This document shows positions 45,101 to 54,501 of a DNA stretch of 64,000 nt, one piece after another. The first letter of the stretch is position 1. Each line of letters begins with the position of its first letter. Below the pieces are notes generated by a model. The model made no database searches. It was not told where the DNA came from and was given only the letters and a program-made list of their open reading frames with translations. A program made the position numbers and the translations under genes. The stretch comes from Spirosoma agri (GTDB lineage: Bacteria > Bacteroidota > Bacteroidia > Cytophagales > Spirosomataceae), in NCBI RefSeq assembly GCF_010747415.1, contig NZ_JAAGNZ010000001.1, forward strand, positions 3,938,760-4,002,759. Reading direction: 5' to 3'.

Positions 45101-46156
45101 ATGATCCAGTCAATTCACACGTACTTCCGACAGAGTACGCTTTTGTTACTGCTGGCAGCAGCCCCTTTTTTCGTTAGCTGCTCGACCAATACACCAGACC
45201 CCGTAGCCACCACCCCGCCCACGTCCGGCACGGTCACTACGCCCGGCACCGGAACGACGACAACACCCGGTACAAGTACAACAGCGACGCCCGGCACAAC
45301 CGTTGTCTCATCGGTGACCTATATTGCTCAGAAAGATAACCTGAACCTGCTCGAGGCAGCTATTGTCCGCGCGGGTCTAACGGCTGATTTCAACAAAGAA
45401 GGTATTACGATTTTCGCGCCATCGGACGACGCGTTCAAAGCAGCCGGTTATGCGAATGAAGCAGCCGTTTCTGCTGCCCCGGCCGCCGATCTGCAACGGA
45501 TTCTCCGCTACCACGTGGTGGGGTCACGCATTGACCAGTCCGCAATTCCGACGGGCGTCAACACGTCGTATCAAACATCTCTGGCCGATAATCAGATCTC
45601 CGTTTACAAAACCAGTGCCAGCGATATCAGTGTGAACCAGGCCAAAATCATTCAGGGTGACAACCCCACCACGGGCAGCGTTGTCCACATAATTAACCAG
45701 GTGCTTATGCCACCATCGGTCAATTTGATTGCCCTCGCCAAAACGAATACGAACCTGTCGTTCCTGGCTGCGGCCATAGACCGGGCGGGCTCGAGTGTAC
45801 AGGATGTGTTGAACAAGAACACGCAAAATGGGTACACGCTCTTCGCACCGACTAATGATGCGTTTAAGGCAGCTGGTTACGCGGACGAAGCAGCCATCAA
45901 AGCAGCCGATCAGAAGAAACTATCCGACCTGTTGCTCTATCACGTGCTGACGTATCGTGCGTTTGCCCAGACCTTCCAAAATGGGGCTGACATTGTAACG
46001 GCACAGGGCACCAGCGTACGCATCAATTCCAGCAACGGAAAGGTCACGCTGTTGGGTAAAGGCAATGGCTCTACAGCAGCCAACGTCACCCAAGCCGACC
46101 AAGTGGCGTCCAATGGCATTATCCATGTCATTGACCGGGTGCTCCTAGCGCAATAA
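45101..46156 (+). CDS. two-domain fasciclin (FAS1) lipoprotein
   Basis: The 351-residue envelope lipoprotein has lipobox FFVSC (Cys near residue 27). It is followed by a low-complexity linker of Thr/Pro/Gly repeats (TTPGTGTTTTPGTSTTATPG, about residues 35-67) that holds the folded part off the membrane. Two FAS1 domains follow (about 70-205 and 210-350), each with the family motif: GITIFAPSDDAFKAAGY and GYTLFAPTNDAFKAAGY, plus YHVV/YHVL and closing VVHIINQVLM and IIHVIDRVLL. FAS1 domains mediate adhesion or matrix contacts. It appears monocistronic, with a terminator directly after it. Confidence 0.93.
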   Translation: MIQSIHTYFRQSTLLLLLAAAPFFVSCSTNTPDPVATTPPTSGTVTTPGTGTTTTPGTSTTATPGTTVVSSVTYIAQKDNLNLLEAAIVRAGLTADFNKEGITIFAPSDDAFKAAGYANEAAVSAAPAADLQRILRYHVVGSRIDQSAIPTGVNTSYQTSLADNQISVYKTSASDISVNQAKIIQGDNPTTGSVVHIINQVLMPPSVNLIALAKTNTNLSFLAAAIDRAGSSVQDVLNKNTQNGYTLFAPTNDAFKAAGYADEAAIKAADQKKLSDLLLYHVLTYRAFAQTFQNGADIVTAQGTSVRINSSNGKVTLLGKGNGSTAANVTQADQVASNGIIHVIDRVLLAQ

Positions 46157-46175
46157 ACCGTAATTTGCCAATAGT

Positions 46176-46208
46176 AAAAACGCCGGGTATCGTACCCGGC
46201 GTTTTTTT
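46176..46208. terminator. bidirectional intrinsic terminator
   Basis: A5 (46176-46180), CGCCGGGTA (46181-46189), loop TCG, TACCCGGCG (46193-46201), T7 (46202-46208). The T-tract overlaps the TTA that is the stop codon of the minus-strand regulator (46207-46209), so the two genes end within one shared element. Confidence 0.95.
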
Positions 46209-49017
46209 ATGCACTCACCGACGATTTCCGGTATTCGGAGGGCGTCTTCTGCGCGTGTTGTTTAAAGAATGTCGTGAAATAGGCCGGTGAACTGAAACCG
46301 GTTTCGTAAGCGATTTCGGCCATTGGCTTCGTGGTTTCCCGCAACAGATTTTTTGCTTTTTTCAGGCGGATCTCGGCCAGGTAATCGATGACGTTCATGT
46401 CGAGCAGGGCCTGTACTTTCCGGTATAACTGCACGCGCGAAAGCCCCATCTCACGGCTTAATTTTTCGACGCCAAAGGCCGGGTCGGACAGGTTTTGTTC
46501 GATCAGAACGGTTAGTTCATTCAGGAACTTCTTGTCCTCCCGATTGCCCGCACTGGTCGTTGACAGAAAATCGGACGCATAGCGTCGTTGCCACTTTTCC
46601 CGATTGAGCAGGATGGTTCGGAGCGTTTCAAGCAGATACGTTGTATTGAATGGTTTCGTGATGTAAGCATCAGCACCGGCCCTTGTTCCTTCGATTCGTT
46701 GCTCCATCTGCCCCTTCGCAGTCAGCAGAATAATTGGAATGTGTGATGTGCGCAAGTCCGCTTTTACGCGCTGTGTAAGTTGCAGGCCGTCCATACCGGG
46801 CAGCATTACATCACTGATGATCAGATCCGGAATTAAATCAAGCGTTCGCTCCCATGCTTTTTCGCCGGTACTTTCCGCGATGATATCGAACTCCCCCCCC
46901 AACCGATCAACCAGAAAGGTCCGCAGATCATCGTTATCTTCGACGACAAGCAGCGTACCCGCCTGTCGGCCGGAAAGGGTGATCGGTTCTGTAACCTCAT
47001 CGCTGTCGGCCATATCAGCTAGTGTCCGTTGCTGAGCCACCATGCTTTGCGTAATTGCGCCCCGACTGATGGGGCCATCCATTTCTTCCGGAGCAAGATG
47101 CCGGTTACCCAATGGTAATCGAATCGTGAAGGTGGTTCCTTTGCCCAGTTCGGATTGCACGCAGAGTTCCCCCTGATGAAGCTGAATAAACTCCATCGAC
47201 AGAGCCAACCCCAACCCTTTTGACAGGTTGAACGGCTTCGTTCCGCTGTAGAACAGATCGAAGGCGTGCGTCTGCTCATCGGGCGTCATTCCATCGCCAT
47301 TATCCTCCACCTGAATGCGAACCTGCTCATTCAACACATCGAGCCGCAGATGAATAAGTCCGCCTTTTGGTGTGTATTTGAAGGCATTTGACAGAAGATT
47401 GACGATCACTTTATCCAGTTTTTCAGTATCGAACCAGACCGGCAGGTTCGACTTAGCCGATATGAATTGAAGATCGATCCGTTGTTTCTCCGCTTTTTGC
47501 CTGAAATCATGCACAATGTCCTGAATGAACGCAATGATGTCCTGCTCCGACGTGTGCAGTCGTTGTTTTCCGGCATCGGTTTTTCGTAGGTCAAGCATCT
47601 GGTCGATCAGCCGCAGCAGCCGATACGCGTTCTTCTGAACCAGCGATAAGTTGCTTTTCAGATCGTGTGTGCTCACGTTTTTTTTGCTCAGCAGATCTTC
47701 CGTTGGCGTCAGAATCAGGCTGAGGGGCGTGTTGAACTCATGGGAGATGTAGGAGTAAAAGCGCAGTTTCTCTTCCGTGGCTAGTCGGGCCTGCTGCGAA
47801 ACGGCTTCAATTTTATCCTTCTGATCAAGGATTTCCTGGTTTTGCTTTTCCAGCGTTTGATACGCCGTTTGTTTCGACCGAACCAAATAAAAAGCCCACC
47901 CCCCCAGCGAAATGACGACCAGTAAACTCACCAGTGTTAAGTAAAGCGTATTTTTCTGCGACGAATACGTTTGTGTCAGTTCATCGATACGCTGGCTCTG
48001 CTTTTCAATATCACGCTGCTGCTCGGTTAGTTTGTCAGTCTGGAGTTTCATGATCCTGACGTTCGATGAGTCGATCAGCGTTGTTGGTAATCGGTTTTCT
48101 CGCTTGAACGGCTGTTTTTTCAGAATAGCCACGGCGGTTCGGATGGCCTCTTTCCCACCGGTCGGGTACAGCACGGTAGCGTTCAAGATACCCTGATCGA
48201 CAAGATCGATTCCTTCATTTTTGCCGGGCAACCCATCGACACCAATAATTTTCACCTGCCGGGCGAGTCCCAATTGTTGACAAACCTGGTAGGCTTTCAA
48301 CGCTGTCCGGTCGTTCTGAGCAAAAATGAGTTGTATGGTTGGCTGCGATTTCAGCAAGCGGGTCAGCTTTTCGGCGAACGATTGTCGATCCCAGTCGCCT
48401 TCCAGTTTCGCGATCAGCCGAACACCGGGATGGCTCCCAATGGCTTCCATAAAACCACGATGCCGATCGATATCAGCCGACGAACCCGGCGATTCGCCAA
48501 TCTCGACAATGTTGCCCAAACCGTTCAGCAATGCACTGGCCCGAACACCCGCAGTCCGACCCACCTCAACGTTATCAGCCCCAACGTAGGCCGTATATTG
48601 ATCCGAAGCCGTACGCCGGTCGAGCACAATTACCGGCATTCCCTGCTGGTACGCTTTTTCGACAATGGGTGTGATGGGCTGGGCGGCATTGGGGGAGACA
48701 ATCAGCAGATCGACACGCTGATCCATAAGCTCCTGAATCTGGCTGACCTGCCGGGCACTTTGTCCACCAGCATCCTTGACAATAAACTCGATTTCAGGCG
48801 TGAAAGCTAGCTCCTGATTCATGCTTTCCAGCATAGTTTTACGCCATGTATCGGACCCGGTACGCTGCGAAAAGCCAATTCGGTACGTCTTGTCCGGCGT
48901 ACTTGATGTGCAGGACCCAGCCACTATTCCCAGCAAGATCAGTATAAACGCGAACGATCTATACGTACTTAAAAACGAGGAATGAAATAGTGGCTGTGAA
49001 CAGACAGGGTTAGTCAT
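46207..49017 (-). CDS. hybrid two-component regulator with sugar-binding sensor
   Basis: The 936-residue single-chain sensor/regulator (HTCS) spans the inner membrane. In order: N-terminal signal with a lipobox-like AGSC (Cys 36); a periplasmic type I sugar-binding domain (about 45-310: YRIGFSQRTGSDTWRKTM, VDLLIVSPNAAQPITPIV, MPVIVLDRR, QLIFAQNDRTALKAYQV, VKIIGVDGLPG); a coiled coil; a membrane helix (LYLTLVSLLVVISLGGWAFYLV); histidine kinase with H426 in YISHEFNTPLS and an ATPase domain (VNLLSNAFKYTPKGG); receiver with D736 in ISDVMLPGMDG; and a C-terminal AraC HTH (about 835-936). The layout matches Bacteroides BT1754, which senses fructose and controls a fructan locus. The adjacent SusCD pair or the fructan operon are the likely targets. 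Confidence 0.94.
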   Translation of the reverse strand: MTNPVCSQPLFHSSFLSTYRSFAFILILLGIVAGSCTSSTPDKTYRIGFSQRTGSDTWRKTMLESMNQELAFTPEIEFIVKDAGGQSARQVSQIQELMDQRVDLLIVSPNAAQPITPIVEKAYQQGMPVIVLDRRTASDQYTAYVGADNVEVGRTAGVRASALLNGLGNIVEIGESPGSSADIDRHRGFMEAIGSHPGVRLIAKLEGDWDRQSFAEKLTRLLKSQPTIQLIFAQNDRTALKAYQVCQQLGLARQVKIIGVDGLPGKNEGIDLVDQGILNATVLYPTGGKEAIRTAVAILKKQPFKRENRLPTTLIDSSNVRIMKLQTDKLTEQQRDIEKQSQRIDELTQTYSSQKNTLYLTLVSLLVVISLGGWAFYLVRSKQTAYQTLEKQNQEILDQKDKIEAVSQQARLATEEKLRFYSYISHEFNTPLSLILTPTEDLLSKKNVSTHDLKSNLSLVQKNAYRLLRLIDQMLDLRKTDAGKQRLHTSEQDIIAFIQDIVHDFRQKAEKQRIDLQFISAKSNLPVWFDTEKLDKVIVNLLSNAFKYTPKGGLIHLRLDVLNEQVRIQVEDNGDGMTPDEQTHAFDLFYSGTKPFNLSKGLGLALSMEFIQLHQGELCVQSELGKGTTFTIRLPLGNRHLAPEEMDGPISRGAITQSMVAQQRTLADMADSDEVTEPITLSGRQAGTLLVVEDNDDLRTFLVDRLGGEFDIIAESTGEKAWERTLDLIPDLIISDVMLPGMDGLQLTQRVKADLRTSHIPIILLTAKGQMEQRIEGTRAGADAYITKPFNTTYLLETLRTILLNREKWQRRYASDFLSTTSAGNREDKKFLNELTVLIEQNLSDPAFGVEKLSREMGLSRVQLYRKVQALLDMNVIDYLAEIRLKKAKNLLRETTKPMAEIAYETGFSSPAYFTTFFKQHAQKTPSEYRKSSVSA

Positions 49018-49045
49018 TGAAAAGGAACAAATTTCCTGTATTGAA

Positions 49046-49076
49046 CAAAGATAATGTTTACCAATTTCAATACAAA
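49046..49076 (-). promoter_or_regulatory. consensus Bacteroidota promoter of the hybrid regulator
   Basis: On the minus strand TTTG (49076-49073), exactly 19 bases, then TATCTTTG (49053-49046). This is a full match to TTTG-N19-TAnnTTTG. The -7 box ends 28 bases before the ATG at 49017, so the regulator is probably expressed constitutively and independently of SusCD. Confidence 0.82.
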
Positions 49077-49140
49077 ACGAATGAACAGCGGGGTTCTGGG
49101 ACTTATGGCGACCTTAAGATATACCACTAAAGCCCTTAAA

Positions 49141-49178
49141 CTACAAAAGCTCTCCCATTGCTGAGAAAGCTTTTGTAG
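49141..49178 (-). terminator. hairpin after SusD gene
   Basis: CTACAAAAGCT (49141-49151) pairs with AGCTTTTGTAG (49168-49178) with a 16-base loop. It lies between the SusD stop (49232) and the regulator promoter. The T-run downstream on the minus strand is weak, so termination may be partial. Confidence 0.6.
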
Positions 49179-49231
49179 ACTGTAACTAGTGGAAAATTAG
49201 CCGAGGCCCTTCACCGGTAAGCACTTGTTAC

Positions 49232-50800
49232 CTAAACGCCTGGATAACCCGGATTCTGTGGGCGCAGGTTTGGGTTGTTCAGCATTTCCTGTCTGCCCAG
49301 CGGGAACAGCAGGTGCTTTTCCTGCAACGGCTGATTCGAGCTTTTGTTAATGTGTCCGACGAAGTTATCGAAGCCATTGGTCGTTTCGTTGTACACTTTG
49401 CGAAGGCGCACCATGTCAAACCAGGTGATCTGCTCGTAGCACAGCTCGTGCCACCGCTCGCGCCATACGGCCTCCCGGAAAGTAGACTGCGTGTAAGTCC
49501 CCAAAGCGGGAGTCGTCAGCGTAGCGCGGTCGCGGATGCGTTTGAATGCGTCGTAAGCGGCCTGTGTTGGTCCACCCACTTCGTTTTGCGCTTCGGCGTA
49601 CATCAACAACACTTCGGCATACCGGATCTGGGGTACGTTCAGGTTATTGTTACGCGTTGGCGTAGCACCCGGCGTTCCGTTGGCGGTCCGGTTGAAATGT
49701 TTGAAGATGTAGGGCGCATTCAGGTTGAACTGCTCACCTGTACCATTGGTGTAGTACGTCGTGTAGAAGTACCCAACCTGGTCTTTGGCCCGCAGATCGC
49801 CCGCTTCGTATGAATTGTAGAACGCAGGCGTAGGCACTGTACTTCCCGTACCACCCGGGCCATTGTACGTAACCGGTTTAAAGTTCGGGTACATATTGTC
49901 CATCGGGTTAGCAGCGACCAGCGTGTTGTACTGAAGCATGTAGATGTGCTCCAGGCGATTCTTCGTGCTTTCCTTGTGCACATCCTCATACGTCGTGAAC
50001 AGGTTGATCGTCGTTGGATTCGCGTTGGCATACGTGATCACTTCGAACGATTTATCGGCGGCCAGTTTATAATACGCAGCGCCTTTGTTCAGCGGCTGTC
50101 CGGCCATGGTCAGATATACCCGCGCCAGCTGTGATTTAACCGCTGCCAGGTTCACCCGGCCACTTACGTCCGTCCAGGCCAGACCAGCGGCTTCGGCAGC
50201 CGTCAAGTCTTCCACAATCAGTTTATACACATCCTCCTGCGATGACCGCTTTGGCTGAAAATCCTCCGACGTAGCGGTTTGCGGTTTCGTGACCAGCGGA
50301 ATATCACCCCATAGACGCACAGCGGTGAAATAAGCCGTCGCCCGCAGGAATCGCGCTTCTCCCAGAATTTTAGCTTTTTGAGCCGCATCCATTGGCGTAA
50401 TGCCCGGCACCTTGTCGATTGTCTGGTTGGCCTGGGCAATTACCCGGTACAGCCCATTCCAGTAGTTGACAACGTGTGCCGTATTACCATCATAAACCAG
50501 TCCATACAGGTTATTCAGGTCGGAGTTCTGGGCGGTTTCGGTCGTCGATGTACCCGTTACCGCTTCGAGCAGCTGCCAGTTGGAGGAGAAGATACCCGCT
50601 CCATCACCAAAAAACCGGAGGTTATCGTACACGGCAGCCAGAGCCGCTTCGGCGTGATCGGGAATCGTATAGAAGTTATCGGGCGTTAGGTTAGAGGGCG
50701 CTTTTTCAACCAGAAAATCAGAGCAGCCCACCGGTCCCAGCAGCAACATCGCTCCGCCGATCACCACCCTGCTCATTTGTTTAAACACTGTATACTTCAT
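49232..50800 (-). CDS. SusD/RagB family glycan-binding lipoprotein
   Basis: The 522-residue surface lipoprotein has lipobox LLGPVGC (about residue 26), followed by SDFLVEKAPSNLTPDNFYT. Typical parts include LGEARFLRATAYFTAVRLWGDIPLV, IRYAEVLLMYAEAQNEVGGPTQAAYDAFKRIRDRA, WRERWHELCYEQITWFDMVRL and FPLGRQEMLNNPNLRPQNPGYPG. It pairs with the SusC gene 36 bases upstream. No glycosidase is present in this transcription unit, so the ligand is unknown. Confidence 0.95.
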   Translation of the reverse strand: MKYTVFKQMSRVVIGGAMLLLGPVGCSDFLVEKAPSNLTPDNFYTIPDHAEAALAAVYDNLRFFGDGAGIFSSNWQLLEAVTGTSTTETAQNSDLNNLYGLVYDGNTAHVVNYWNGLYRVIAQANQTIDKVPGITPMDAAQKAKILGEARFLRATAYFTAVRLWGDIPLVTKPQTATSEDFQPKRSSQEDVYKLIVEDLTAAEAAGLAWTDVSGRVNLAAVKSQLARVYLTMAGQPLNKGAAYYKLAADKSFEVITYANANPTTINLFTTYEDVHKESTKNRLEHIYMLQYNTLVAANPMDNMYPNFKPVTYNGPGGTGSTVPTPAFYNSYEAGDLRAKDQVGYFYTTYYTNGTGEQFNLNAPYIFKHFNRTANGTPGATPTRNNNLNVPQIRYAEVLLMYAEAQNEVGGPTQAAYDAFKRIRDRATLTTPALGTYTQSTFREAVWRERWHELCYEQITWFDMVRLRKVYNETTNGFDNFVGHINKSSNQPLQEKHLLFPLGRQEMLNNPNLRPQNPGYPGV

Positions 50801-50836
50801 TGTTACTATCGTTTGAATACGAATGCTGTCGTTTGA

Positions 50837-53800
50837 TTAAAGACCGATTTGCAGGCCTAACATGTACGTAGTTGGCTTTGGATAATTGTGCCAGATCTGA
50901 CCTTGTGAAAAAGCACTGCTATCGTTACCCTGGTTGGTTGGCGTTACTTCCGGATCGCCGATGATTTTGTCATGGACTAAGAGGAAGAAGTTCTGCGCCG
51001 TGGCATACAACCGGAGACGGTTCAGCTTGAGCCGGTTGGTCAACTCAGCGGGGAATGTGTATCCAACCAGCAGGTTTTTACCACGCAGGAACGACCCGTC
51101 TTTCACCCAGTGGCTATCAACGTTCGTTACGTAGCCAGCACGGGTATCACGGATTTCGGCGATCGGTGTGTTCTGGTTCGTTGATGTCCAGGCGTTCAGT
51201 ACGCTTTTGTAGCTGTTAGCCAATGCCTGACGGTCTTCGCTCGCGTGCAGGTTCATCAACATGACATCGTTACCCTGCGAAAACTGAAGTTCAAGTGTCA
51301 GATCGACGTTTTTGTAACGCAAGCTGTTAGTAAAGGCTCCCCAGAATTTTGGGCTACCGTTACCGATAATGCTACGGTCGGCATCGGTGATCGCTTTATC
51401 GCCATTCACGTCCAGGTATTTGATGTCACCCGGCAGAATCGTCAGCCCGTTCCGGTAGCTGGTAAATTTAGCAGCCTCTTCACGTTCGGCTTCGCTCCAC
51501 GTTCCCAGGCGAGTAAGTCCCCAGAAGGAACCAACCGCTTCGCCAACACGGATGATGTTGGTCTGGTTGGTAAAGTTCGGTCCACCCACGCCGAAGATAT
51601 CCGATGGGGTAGCCAGCGACAGAACTTTGTTCCTATTGAACGAAATGTTAAATGTGGTATTCCACTGGAAACCGCCCCGATCAATGTTAACCGTATTCAA
51701 CCCAAATTCAAAGCCCTGGTTCTGCATCGATCCAACGTTCCGGCGAATGGTTGCGTAGCCGCTCGTACGGGGTACGGGAGCATCCAGCAGCATGTCGGTC
51801 GTTTTCCGATAGTAGTAATCGGCTTCAAGTGTGATCCGGCCTTTCAGTAACCCTAACTCTACACCAACATCAGTTTGAGCCGTTTTTTCCCAGCGAAGAT
51901 CGGGGTTAGCCAACCGGCTGATACCGGTTCCACCATAACGGGCATCATTGTAAACGGTAGCATAGTTCGAGCTAAGCAATGCCAGCGATGTATAAGCCGG
52001 AATTTCGGAGTTACCCGTCAGACCGTAGCTCGTGCGTATTTTCAGGTTAGAAACGACCGGATTACCTTTCAGGAAGCTTTCTTCCGAAACACGCCAGGCC
52101 ACGGCCGCCGATGGGAAGAAGGCAAACTTGTGGTTTTCCCCGAACTTAGACGATCCATCAGCCCGACCCGTGAAGGTAAACAGGTATCGTTCTTTGAAAT
52201 TGTAATTGATCCGTCCGAAATACGAGTTAAATGCGTTTCGGTCAGCGAACGAAGATACACTGGGGAGCGTACTACCGGCACCTAAGTTATTGAAGGTGAA
52301 ATAGTCAGTGGCAAAGTTCCGTACGCTGGCACCCATGCCGAAACGATCCGTTGCCTGCCACGAAATACCCAACAGAGCCGTGATGGCATTATCCGCATTG
52401 ATCTGCTTGTTATACGTCAGGTAATTTTCCAGCGACCAGAACGTCGTACGCGTATTGTTGGCACTAGCAGTTCCGTTGGCACCTATGTCCAGTGTCCGTG
52501 TCTGCGACTGAAGAACTTCCTGCGTTTGCACGTTAGCGCCCAGGACTGTTCTCATCTCCAGTCCTTTCGCTAGGTTGATATTTGTATACAGACTTCCGAT
52601 GGTTGTCTGCGTATTGAGATTGTATTTACGATCCATCAGCCGGTGTACCGAGCTCATAGTACCTTCCGCATAAGGATAATCCCGGTTCTCCGCGTATTTA
52701 CCATCCGAATACTTCACCGGTAGAAAGGGGAAATCCTCAACGATCTGCCGGGCCACCGCGTCATTGATATCGACAAGGTTTTCTGCCTGGTTGTTGTAGC
52801 TCAGCGTACCGCCAATTTTCAGCCATTTTTTCACCTGATCATCAATCGTGAACCGGCCTGAATACCGCTTCAGATACGATGTCTTGATAAGGCCCTGATC
52901 ATCCCGGTAACCCAGTGACAGCGCATACTGTGTACGCTCATTACCGCCACTGAATCCTAACTGATGACTTTGGGAAAGCTTGTTCTGCGATGACTCCTTA
53001 AACCAATCCGTATCATACAGTGGGTTCAGGTTGCTATCAAAGACGCCCGGATGAGCGGCACTGAATGCAGCCCGTCTCACTTTTGGGTCCAGATAGGTCC
53101 ATTTTCCGGCAGCCCAGCCGACGGGATCATACTTTGCCATGTTGGCATAAGCCAAATCTTCCGTTGCCAGATACTCCTTCGCGTTCAATACCTGCGGCTT
53201 GTTGGGACCAATGGTGTTTACGCTGAAGGTACCGTCGTAAGTAACCCGGCCTTCGCCCGATTTCCCTTTGCGGGTCTGCACCAGAATAACACCGTTGGCT
53301 CCTCTGGCCCCGTAAATAGCAGTCGATGAAGCATCTTTCAAGACTTCAACCGAGACAATATCGCTGGGGTTAATGTAGTCAATCGGGCTGCTGAACTGAT
53401 CTCCCGTCGTTTGCGGCAGCATAACGCCATCAACCACATACAAGGGGTTGTTAGACGAGTTGATAGAGCTAAAGCCCCGAATACGAATAGTAGTCCGTCC
53501 ACCAGGGCGACCCGAGTTCGTGTTTACCTGCACACCGGGCATCCGTCCCGATAGGGCCTGGTTCAGCGATGGCGCGGGGCGTTCCATAAGCTGGGCTTCT
53601 TTCACCCCAGCAACGGCACCGGTCAAATCCGATTTTTTCGTCGTACCATACCCGATAACGACAATTTCGTCAAGAACCTTACTGTCGGTCTGGAGGGACA
53701 AATTGATCGTAGCCTGCGCACCTACCCGCACTTCTTTAGGCAGGTAACCCACAAACGAAAATACCAGCACCGCTTCATTGTTCGGCACATCAAGTTTATA

Positions 53801-54079
53801 CTGACCATCAGCATCAGTAACCGTACCCCGCTGAGATCCTTTCACGACGATACTCACACCGGGCAACGAGGCATTAGCCTCATCCGTAACCCGACCTGAT
53901 ACCGTGCGGTCAAACAAATTCGCCGTTAAATGAACAGTACGATTTCCGCCTGCTTTCCCTACCAGGGGAGTCGTTGCGGCATAGGTGAGCGTTGTACAGA
54001 AAAGAAAAAGGAGACTTTGTGTAGAGGACAGCCTCAACATCCGCACAAGACTGGCTTGCGGGCGTAAAAGTTTTTGCAT
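50837..54079 (-). CDS. SusC family TonB receptor
   Basis: The 1080-residue outer-membrane importer has an unusually long basic N-terminus before the signal core (LSSTQSLLFLFCTTLTYA). Then come a carboxypeptidase-D-like domain (VSGRVTDEANASLPGVSIVV), TonB box (LDEIVVIGYGTTKKSDLTG), plug (SNNPLYVVDGVMLPQ, SSTAIYGARGANGVILVQTRKG) and a barrel ending YMLGLQIGL. There is no STN domain. The last residue is leucine rather than the common phenylalanine. The frame can be read from a TTG at 54121; the ATG at 54079 is preferred. It is probably regulated by the downstream hybrid sensor, from the AT-rich upstream region. Confidence 0.93.
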   Translation of the reverse strand: MQKLLRPQASLVRMLRLSSTQSLLFLFCTTLTYAATTPLVGKAGGNRTVHLTANLFDRTVSGRVTDEANASLPGVSIVVKGSQRGTVTDADGQYKLDVPNNEAVLVFSFVGYLPKEVRVGAQATINLSLQTDSKVLDEIVVIGYGTTKKSDLTGAVAGVKEAQLMERPAPSLNQALSGRMPGVQVNTNSGRPGGRTTIRIRGFSSINSSNNPLYVVDGVMLPQTTGDQFSSPIDYINPSDIVSVEVLKDASSTAIYGARGANGVILVQTRKGKSGEGRVTYDGTFSVNTIGPNKPQVLNAKEYLATEDLAYANMAKYDPVGWAAGKWTYLDPKVRRAAFSAAHPGVFDSNLNPLYDTDWFKESSQNKLSQSHQLGFSGGNERTQYALSLGYRDDQGLIKTSYLKRYSGRFTIDDQVKKWLKIGGTLSYNNQAENLVDINDAVARQIVEDFPFLPVKYSDGKYAENRDYPYAEGTMSSVHRLMDRKYNLNTQTTIGSLYTNINLAKGLEMRTVLGANVQTQEVLQSQTRTLDIGANGTASANNTRTTFWSLENYLTYNKQINADNAITALLGISWQATDRFGMGASVRNFATDYFTFNNLGAGSTLPSVSSFADRNAFNSYFGRINYNFKERYLFTFTGRADGSSKFGENHKFAFFPSAAVAWRVSEESFLKGNPVVSNLKIRTSYGLTGNSEIPAYTSLALLSSNYATVYNDARYGGTGISRLANPDLRWEKTAQTDVGVELGLLKGRITLEADYYYRKTTDMLLDAPVPRTSGYATIRRNVGSMQNQGFEFGLNTVNIDRGGFQWNTTFNISFNRNKVLSLATPSDIFGVGGPNFTNQTNIIRVGEAVGSFWGLTRLGTWSEAEREEAAKFTSYRNGLTILPGDIKYLDVNGDKAITDADRSIIGNGSPKFWGAFTNSLRYKNVDLTLELQFSQGNDVMLMNLHASEDRQALANSYKSVLNAWTSTNQNTPIAEIRDTRAGYVTNVDSHWVKDGSFLRGKNLLVGYTFPAELTNRLKLNRLRLYATAQNFFLLVHDKIIGDPEVTPTNQGNDSSAFSQGQIWHNYPKPTTYMLGLQIGL

Positions 54080-54188
54080 AAATTTTTCAATCGCCAGAAC
54101 GATTGGTTTAGGTTTGGACAATAAAAAATGTCTAGAGCAACCACACTCTGGCGTAAGAAATACGTATTCGTGTCTAACTACTCATCGA

Positions 54189-54208
54189 TTATTAAAAATT
54201 TTTAATAA
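54189..54208. promoter_or_regulatory. 20-bp perfect AT palindrome upstream of SusC
   Basis: TTATTAAAAATTTTTAATAA is its own reverse complement, 110-129 bases upstream of the SusC ATG in an AT-rich stretch. It is a candidate regulator site or bent UP-like DNA. No full promoter consensus was found in 54080-54327. Confidence 0.4.
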
Positions 54209-54302
54209 AATTTTTAGTTTTTCTTAACCGGCGCTTACCCGATAGGCATAGGGTCTTGTAAAACAGAAGTTTACGATTTTTTCTCAATTTTTCTTGATTA
54301 GA

Positions 54303-54327
54303 ACACATCTGCGTTAAGCAGGTGTGT
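54303..54327. other. hairpin in the SusC upstream region
   Basis: ACACATCTGC (54303-54312) pairs with GCAGGTGTGT (54318-54327), with one G-T pair and loop GTTAA. It lies directly beyond the terminator of the gene at 54502-55308. Confidence 0.5.
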
Positions 54328-54364
54328 AAAAAATGATCCTTTAAAACCGCAGCTTTAAAGGATC
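54328..54364 (-). terminator. intrinsic terminator (minus strand)
   Basis: GATCCTTTAAA (54335-54345) and TTTAAAGGATC (54354-54364) pair perfectly over an 8-base loop. On the minus strand the stem is followed by ATTTTTT (54334-54328). It ends the transcript of the gene at 54502-55308 about 140 bases past its stop. Confidence 0.8.
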
Positions 54365-54501
54365 AATAAATAGTAGCTTTAGGTTAATAAACTATCACCA
54401 TAAATGTAGAAAATGTCACCTTATTTTAGCCAATTTTCTATCATTCAGCGTATTGTATTACGTCCCTATCGCTCTGCATTATCATGGGTTTTACTCGCTC
54501 C

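Noticed and set aside
43214..46156. DyP peroxidase plus fasciclin as one operon
   Set aside because: A strong intrinsic terminator (44729-44787) and a roughly 400-base gap separate them.
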